Assembly: GCA_020744225.1 (NCBI GenBank)
Contig: JAGMWG010000009.1
Coordinates: forward strand, 248,001-312,000
From: Paraphoma chrysanthemicola
Taxonomy: Eukaryota > Ascomycota > Dothideomycetes > Pleosporales > Phaeosphaeriaceae
Direction: 5' to 3'
Length of the DNA stretch: 64,000 nt
Made by a program: the position numbers and the translations under genes. Below, piece after piece: positions 59,933 through 64,000 of the stretch. Positions within the stretch are counted from its first letter, which is position 1, and every line of letters starts with the position of its first letter. Below the pieces are notes generated by a model. That model made no database searches and had not been told where the DNA came from. It saw nothing but the letters and a program-made list of their open reading frames with translations.

Positions 59933-62790
59933 CTATGAAACTGATTTATCTCCGAGTACTCTCATCAGCATTTCTTTTTCATCCAAAGTCAACGAAGTTG
60001 GATATTTGTTGATCGAGAGCTCGATGACCAATTCGCCCCGCTCATTCGGCTTCTTCGAGTTCGGCATGCCTAATGAAGGGAAGCGCTCAGTCCACGTGGG
60101 GCCAGTTGGCCCCTTGGAAGCGACTTTTAGATGCTTTCCATCAATTGTCATGACTGTTCTCTCCCAACCCACTAGTGACTCTAAAAGACTGATCTCGACA
60201 ATATGATGCAAATCATCTGAGACCCGCTTATAAAGGTCGTGAGGTTTCTGACTGAGATTTAGATATGCAAGGTTTATGTTCTAGAGATACACATACCTCA
60301 GCCACAATGAAGTGGACGTCTTGAGTGCCTCCCTCAACTTGATCGCCTACGTTGGAAAATTTGATTTTTGAGCCTGCTTTCAGACCCTTTTTGATAGGCA
60401 ATTCCAAGACGCGATCCTGAGTAGCTTCTTGTCCCGTCTCTCTGTCGTACGTTTTTCGTTTGAGGTTCAGCCTCTTGGTGGTACCATTGAACAACTCTTC
60501 CAAGGAAACAAGTAGCTGCTTTTCGACAACAGTGACTACGGGACTTGACTCATCATTCTTGCCTGAAGGTTTGCCGAAGTCTGCACCGCCACCGCTCTTC
60601 ATGAACTCCGCGAATATGTCGTCCGCATTGCTGAAATTGAAGCCACCAGCTTGGCCTCCACCTGTGCTGAAATGAAAGCTCCTGTTGCCTGTCGGATTTT
60701 GAGGTGGCATCTGGTAGGATGGCGTGCGATAATCGAAACCACGCTGTGGGCCATAGTCATTGCTTGACTGTTGATCTGCTTGAGGTGCAGGCCGCGCATA
60801 AGGATCATAATAGCGACCGGCATATGGATCCCAAGCCATGGGAGGCGGGTTAGGATCACGAGGCAGTGGTCCCACATGGGGATAGTCGTCACGCGTATAA
60901 AGATCATTCTTTAACCCGCTGTGGCCGTCATCGTGTGCACGGCGCTGCCGACGCGAAGGCACATTATCTTCATATATGGGCACGTACTCTGGTGTGCCAC
61001 GTGGCGGTTCCCGAGGTCGACGCGAAGGCACATTATCTTCATATATGGGCACGTATTCTGGTGTATCACGTGGCGGTTCCCGAGGTCGGCGATAATTGTA
61101 TGGCAGGTCAAAAGGATTGCTTCTGTGTCGCTCTGGCAATTCATCGCGGCGGGTATCTGTATCATAAGACGCCTTCGGGGCTCTAAGACGATCTTTACGA
61201 GGCTTAGGTCTTTCCCGACTTGAGCTTCGATGACGTCTTGTCGTCGAGGCTTTTCCGGTGTTTTTGTCTTCATTGGTTGCGAGTCGTGGCATACTGTTGT
61301 TGACGTATGGCGCGCGACGCTTTGTTTCACGTACATCAGACGGTGAAAGTGGAAGCGGGTTGGGTGACCTGTTCCTAGGATGAGGTTCCTTGGAGTAATG
61401 ATCTGGTACTTCTGTTGCAGCGTCCGAGAAATTATCGCTGCCTTCTGATAAATCGTCTTCACTGTCAACCCTCCACCGTCTCAGCATAAGCTTGCCGCGG
61501 GCGTGGTCGCGGGATTTGCCTTTCATTTTTCAATGGCAGTCTATGGTACTTCTGTGTCGTCTGGTCGTGAGGTCCTTCTTCGCCTGAGTCGCTTGCGTAC
61601 GTTCCAGCTTGACTTTGGTCATCACTAAATCCAACATCTTCAGTGTTCTTCAACCACTCGTTGATGAATTCCTTGTTCTCCTCGATGTCTACTTCCGTAA
61701 TGTTATCATCTAGAAGGTCGCTTTTGAGATTTCGTGCAAACTCAGCCGGAAATCTGTAACCGAGCTCCAGCTCCTGTAGCAACTGATATAGCTTTGTCTT
61801 GATTCTCGTTTGTCCAGTTTCATTTCCGTTTATGGAAAAAACAGTGGATGCACGGGGTACCCCAGGGATGATAGAGAGAATCTCCTTGGCGCAAGCTGCG
61901 GCTGTTGCAGCCGCATATGGTTGCCATCTTTTGTTCTTATGAGAGTCCGCGTAATCGCAGATGCCTCGGACGACCAGGCTGGAAATCTCGCTGTTCATCA
62001 AGCCCGCTGCTTCCATTTCAAAACACATGACGCCTCCAAGCGCTCCGCTGATCTGATCTCTTTTCACTCCGTCCTTCATGACTTGATTTCCAGAAGCGAT
62101 CGTGCCATAATGAAGTCCCACTCCTGGTCGACTGCGACCCGGCCGCCAAACCTTCGATCCGTTGGCGCATAGTTCACATGTTGGGCCTCCCACGTGCTCG
62201 TAGGTTGCTTCAAACAACACGTCTGGTCCTGCAGCCTCGTGATTGAACTCTGGAAGTTGTTTGAATCTCGCAAGATGAATCTGTAATTCACTTTGTTGTC
62301 GTATGTGTCGTGCACGTTGTTCCACTATCGCTGAAAGTAAGGCTGGCGGCGGCGCATTCAACCATCCAGTCCGGGTGATGTCCCCACCAGGCCCGGATTT
62401 TCCAAAGTCATACTGGACTACGCCTCCGTGCTGTTGATATGGCTGGCTGACTACGACATCGCCCAGTCGAATGTCGAACTCGACACTCGGTACGCCCCCG
62501 CCTATGCCAACCATGAGGCCGAACTTTATATCTGTAAACCTGCCTTTCATACGGGTCGCGACAGTGGCGGCTGAATTGGTCCCTGTGTTGCCAGCAGGAA
62601 GACATGTAATAACGACATTGTGAACTCCAACTCGACCAAGACTATACAGGCTAGGATCCGGGTTTCCAGGCCATGGAATCTCCTCATGCCACTCATCTAG
62701 CATTTGCTGCGCAGCGGCAAGCTCGACCGGGAGCGCGCAGATCCATCCTACCGTGTAATCACGCACTCTCAGGCGTCGTCGGCGATTCAT
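59933..62790 (-). CDS. Nucleoside-phosphorylase domain fused to Hsp40 client-binding region, no J-domain (apparent frameshift)
   Basis: The open frame from 62790 encodes about 440 residues of a PNP/UDP-type nucleoside phosphorylase: YTVGWICALPVELAAAQQML, GLMVGIGGGVPS, LGDVVVSQPY, CFEMEAAGLMNSEISSLVVR and GICDYADSHKNKRWQPYAAA, as in the N-terminal domain of many fungal NLRs. The second frame, to 60297 and, after a 49-bp intron (60248-60296), 60247-59933, encodes a disordered linker, a G/F-like segment (GGFNFSNADDIFAEFMKSGG) and DnaJ C-terminal domains I and II (VSLEELFNGTTKRLNLKRKT, EKPHDLYKRVSDDLHH, GWERTVMTIDGK). No J-domain or HPD is present. The two frames join if one G is removed from the run at 61469-61471, giving about 935 residues. 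If the break is real, two shorter proteins or only the first would be made. Confidence 0.75.
60949..61086 (-). repeat. Two tandem 69-bp units inside the linker of the PNP-Hsp40 gene
   Basis: Copies at 60949-61017 and 61018-61086 are nearly identical and encode the 23-residue unit RRPREPPR(D/G)TPEYVPIYEDNVPS twice in frame. The few differences suggest a fairly recent duplication; copy number may vary between strains. Confidence 0.85.
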
Positions 62791-64000
62791 GTTTGGATTG
62801 TTTCGTATTACGGAGGAAAGTTGGGATGGGAATATTCGTGTTGCGACGATATGGCGCAGGCACGTTCAAACTCCAACGTCCCGCAGCAGCTGTGAGCACA
62901 GCCTCAGCTCGGAGGGGTTCGCTTCGTCGCTCAGCCCACCCCACGTCTACCGCGTCAATTCGCGCGCGGCGCAAGACGACCAGAAAGCTTTGAAGTCACT
63001 TCGATGCAGGGTCCTGGGTCACTTCGCAAACTTATGATGCAAGCACAATAGCAACTCCCTCAAATTGCAATGATCACAACACAACACGATGAGCGATATG
63101 ACACCATGTGTTCATGAGACCAGTAAATGGGTCCGTCCTTATTCGTTCCTATTCGCGCATATCTAACGCTTTGTACACGACTAGACTTCTCGGCGCGTTT
63201 GCCAACATCCGCTGGTTGGCTGGCTTACCCTGCCAAACTCAGAGAGCCTCAAAGTACAACTAGCTTCAACCTGCAGCTCTTCGGCCTCTTTTCATCGCCC
63301 ATAGTCCCTGTATATCAACGCTAGGTTAGCTATGCTAGTCAGCGTGTTAGGATGCTCGTCGCCAAGCACTCTCTTTGTCGTCTGCACCACTTGCACCTGC
63401 AGCTCTTCGGCTTCCCCATTTGTCCACTAAGAACTCGTTTTATACGTCCAGCGTGTTACGGGTGTTCTCTTATTTGCTAAAGACAGTACGCGAGCGCAAA
63501 CGCGCAGGATGAAGCAACTTACCAACTGTGCCAGTCAAGTTTTCGAACATCGCGAGAAATATTTAAGCGGTAGAGATATGGATCGTGCGGCTACCTTCGG
63601 CTTGACAATCTGGTAACATTTAGACGCTCTCTACATAGTAGAGCCGGGTGCCGATGTCGCACCTAGATTCAGCTTGGCATTTGTGATTATTCCTGAAGCG
63701 TATAGAAATATGATAGATTCCCTCATGTTGCTCTGGGTTCGACCCTTCTCTGCAGAACTTTCAAGCCTCCCTTTGGCAAGCTCACCAGCAGAATTTGATC
63801 AATTGTAAGTGCACTGCCTAGTCTAAAGCAGGCTCTCCTATCCAGCTACAGAGACCTAGACATACCTCGGTGTGGTGTACGTAAAGTCCTGGATACGACA
63901 TTATTATTGCCTCCTTTCCTAACCGTTACACACCCTGTAAATTAATCATCACCAGACAAAGCTTCCATCCTCTGGACAAGTTCTTAGCAAACTATTGCTT
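62791..64000. other. Upstream flank of the PNP-Hsp40 gene, no gene recognised
   Basis: A 16-base string cctgcagctcttcggc occurs twice, near 63270 and 63392, within loosely similar surroundings, suggesting a small duplication. No reading frame in this 1.2 kb has family features. The sequence near 63737 resembles a tRNA T-loop but no tRNA can be folded around it. Confidence 0.4.

Noticed and set aside
63730..63760. GGTTCGACCC, resembling a tRNA B box
   Set aside because: No A box at the right distance and no acceptor stem pairs around it.
1..64000. CRISPR arrays, phage or other prokaryotic elements
   Set aside because: The sequence is eukaryotic, with spliceosomal introns throughout; no regular spaced repeats were seen.

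Overview
The window is nuclear DNA from a filamentous ascomycete. The short introns (mostly 46-60 bp, GT-AG, often with a CTAAC-like branch site), the fungal-only gene families and a recurrent family starting with FRFLDLPKELR point to a dothideomycete, most likely Pleosporales; the species cannot be named from sequence alone. Intron models were built by joining reading frames at splice sites, and for nearly all genes the summed exons are an exact multiple of three. No rRNA, convincing tRNA, CRISPR array or intact transposon was found.

Left part (1-30 kb), mostly housekeeping genes and fragments: RIT1 (cut by the left edge), a decayed FRFLDLPKELR gene, a multi-pass membrane protein, a secreted GH6 cellobiohydrolase, an NHX-type Na+/H+ exchanger, a sucrose-transporter-like MFS protein, an intact FRFLDLPKELR gene, a broken C-terminal piece of dipeptidyl peptidase III, a PaxM-like flavin monooxygenase fused to a multi-pass membrane domain, a third FRFLDLP fragment, the divergent pair FAF1/HIS6, and an amino-acid permease.

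Middle part (31-45 kb): a 1174-residue protein with a HeLo-like N-terminus, TPR-like and dsRNA-binding-like regions, two zinc fingers and a C-terminal Rho-like GTPase; a secreted double-PAN protein; an APH-type phosphotransferase gene with two apparent frameshifts and a relic of a second copy beside it; and a GMC oxidoreductase fused to an alpha/beta hydrolase.

Right part (46-59 kb) looks like one co-ordinated gene cluster: two PhyH-like Fe(II)/2-oxoglutarate dioxygenases, each divergently paired with another enzyme (an S15/CocE-type hydrolase; a salicylate-hydroxylase-like monooxygenase), an MFS transporter, and a transcription factor with two C2H2 fingers plus a Zn2Cys6 domain. The GMC-hydrolase gene adjoins it and may belong. 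The product or substrate is unknown.

Last (60-63 kb) is a gene joining a nucleoside-phosphorylase domain of the kind found at the N-terminus of fungal NLRs to the glycine-rich and client-binding part of a class B Hsp40 without any J-domain; it is split by an apparent +1 frameshift. Together with the HeLo-Rho gene, the window thus holds two NLR-type N-terminal domains on unusual C-terminal partners. Single-base indels in short homopolymers interrupt several genes, so sequencing error must be separated from real decay.
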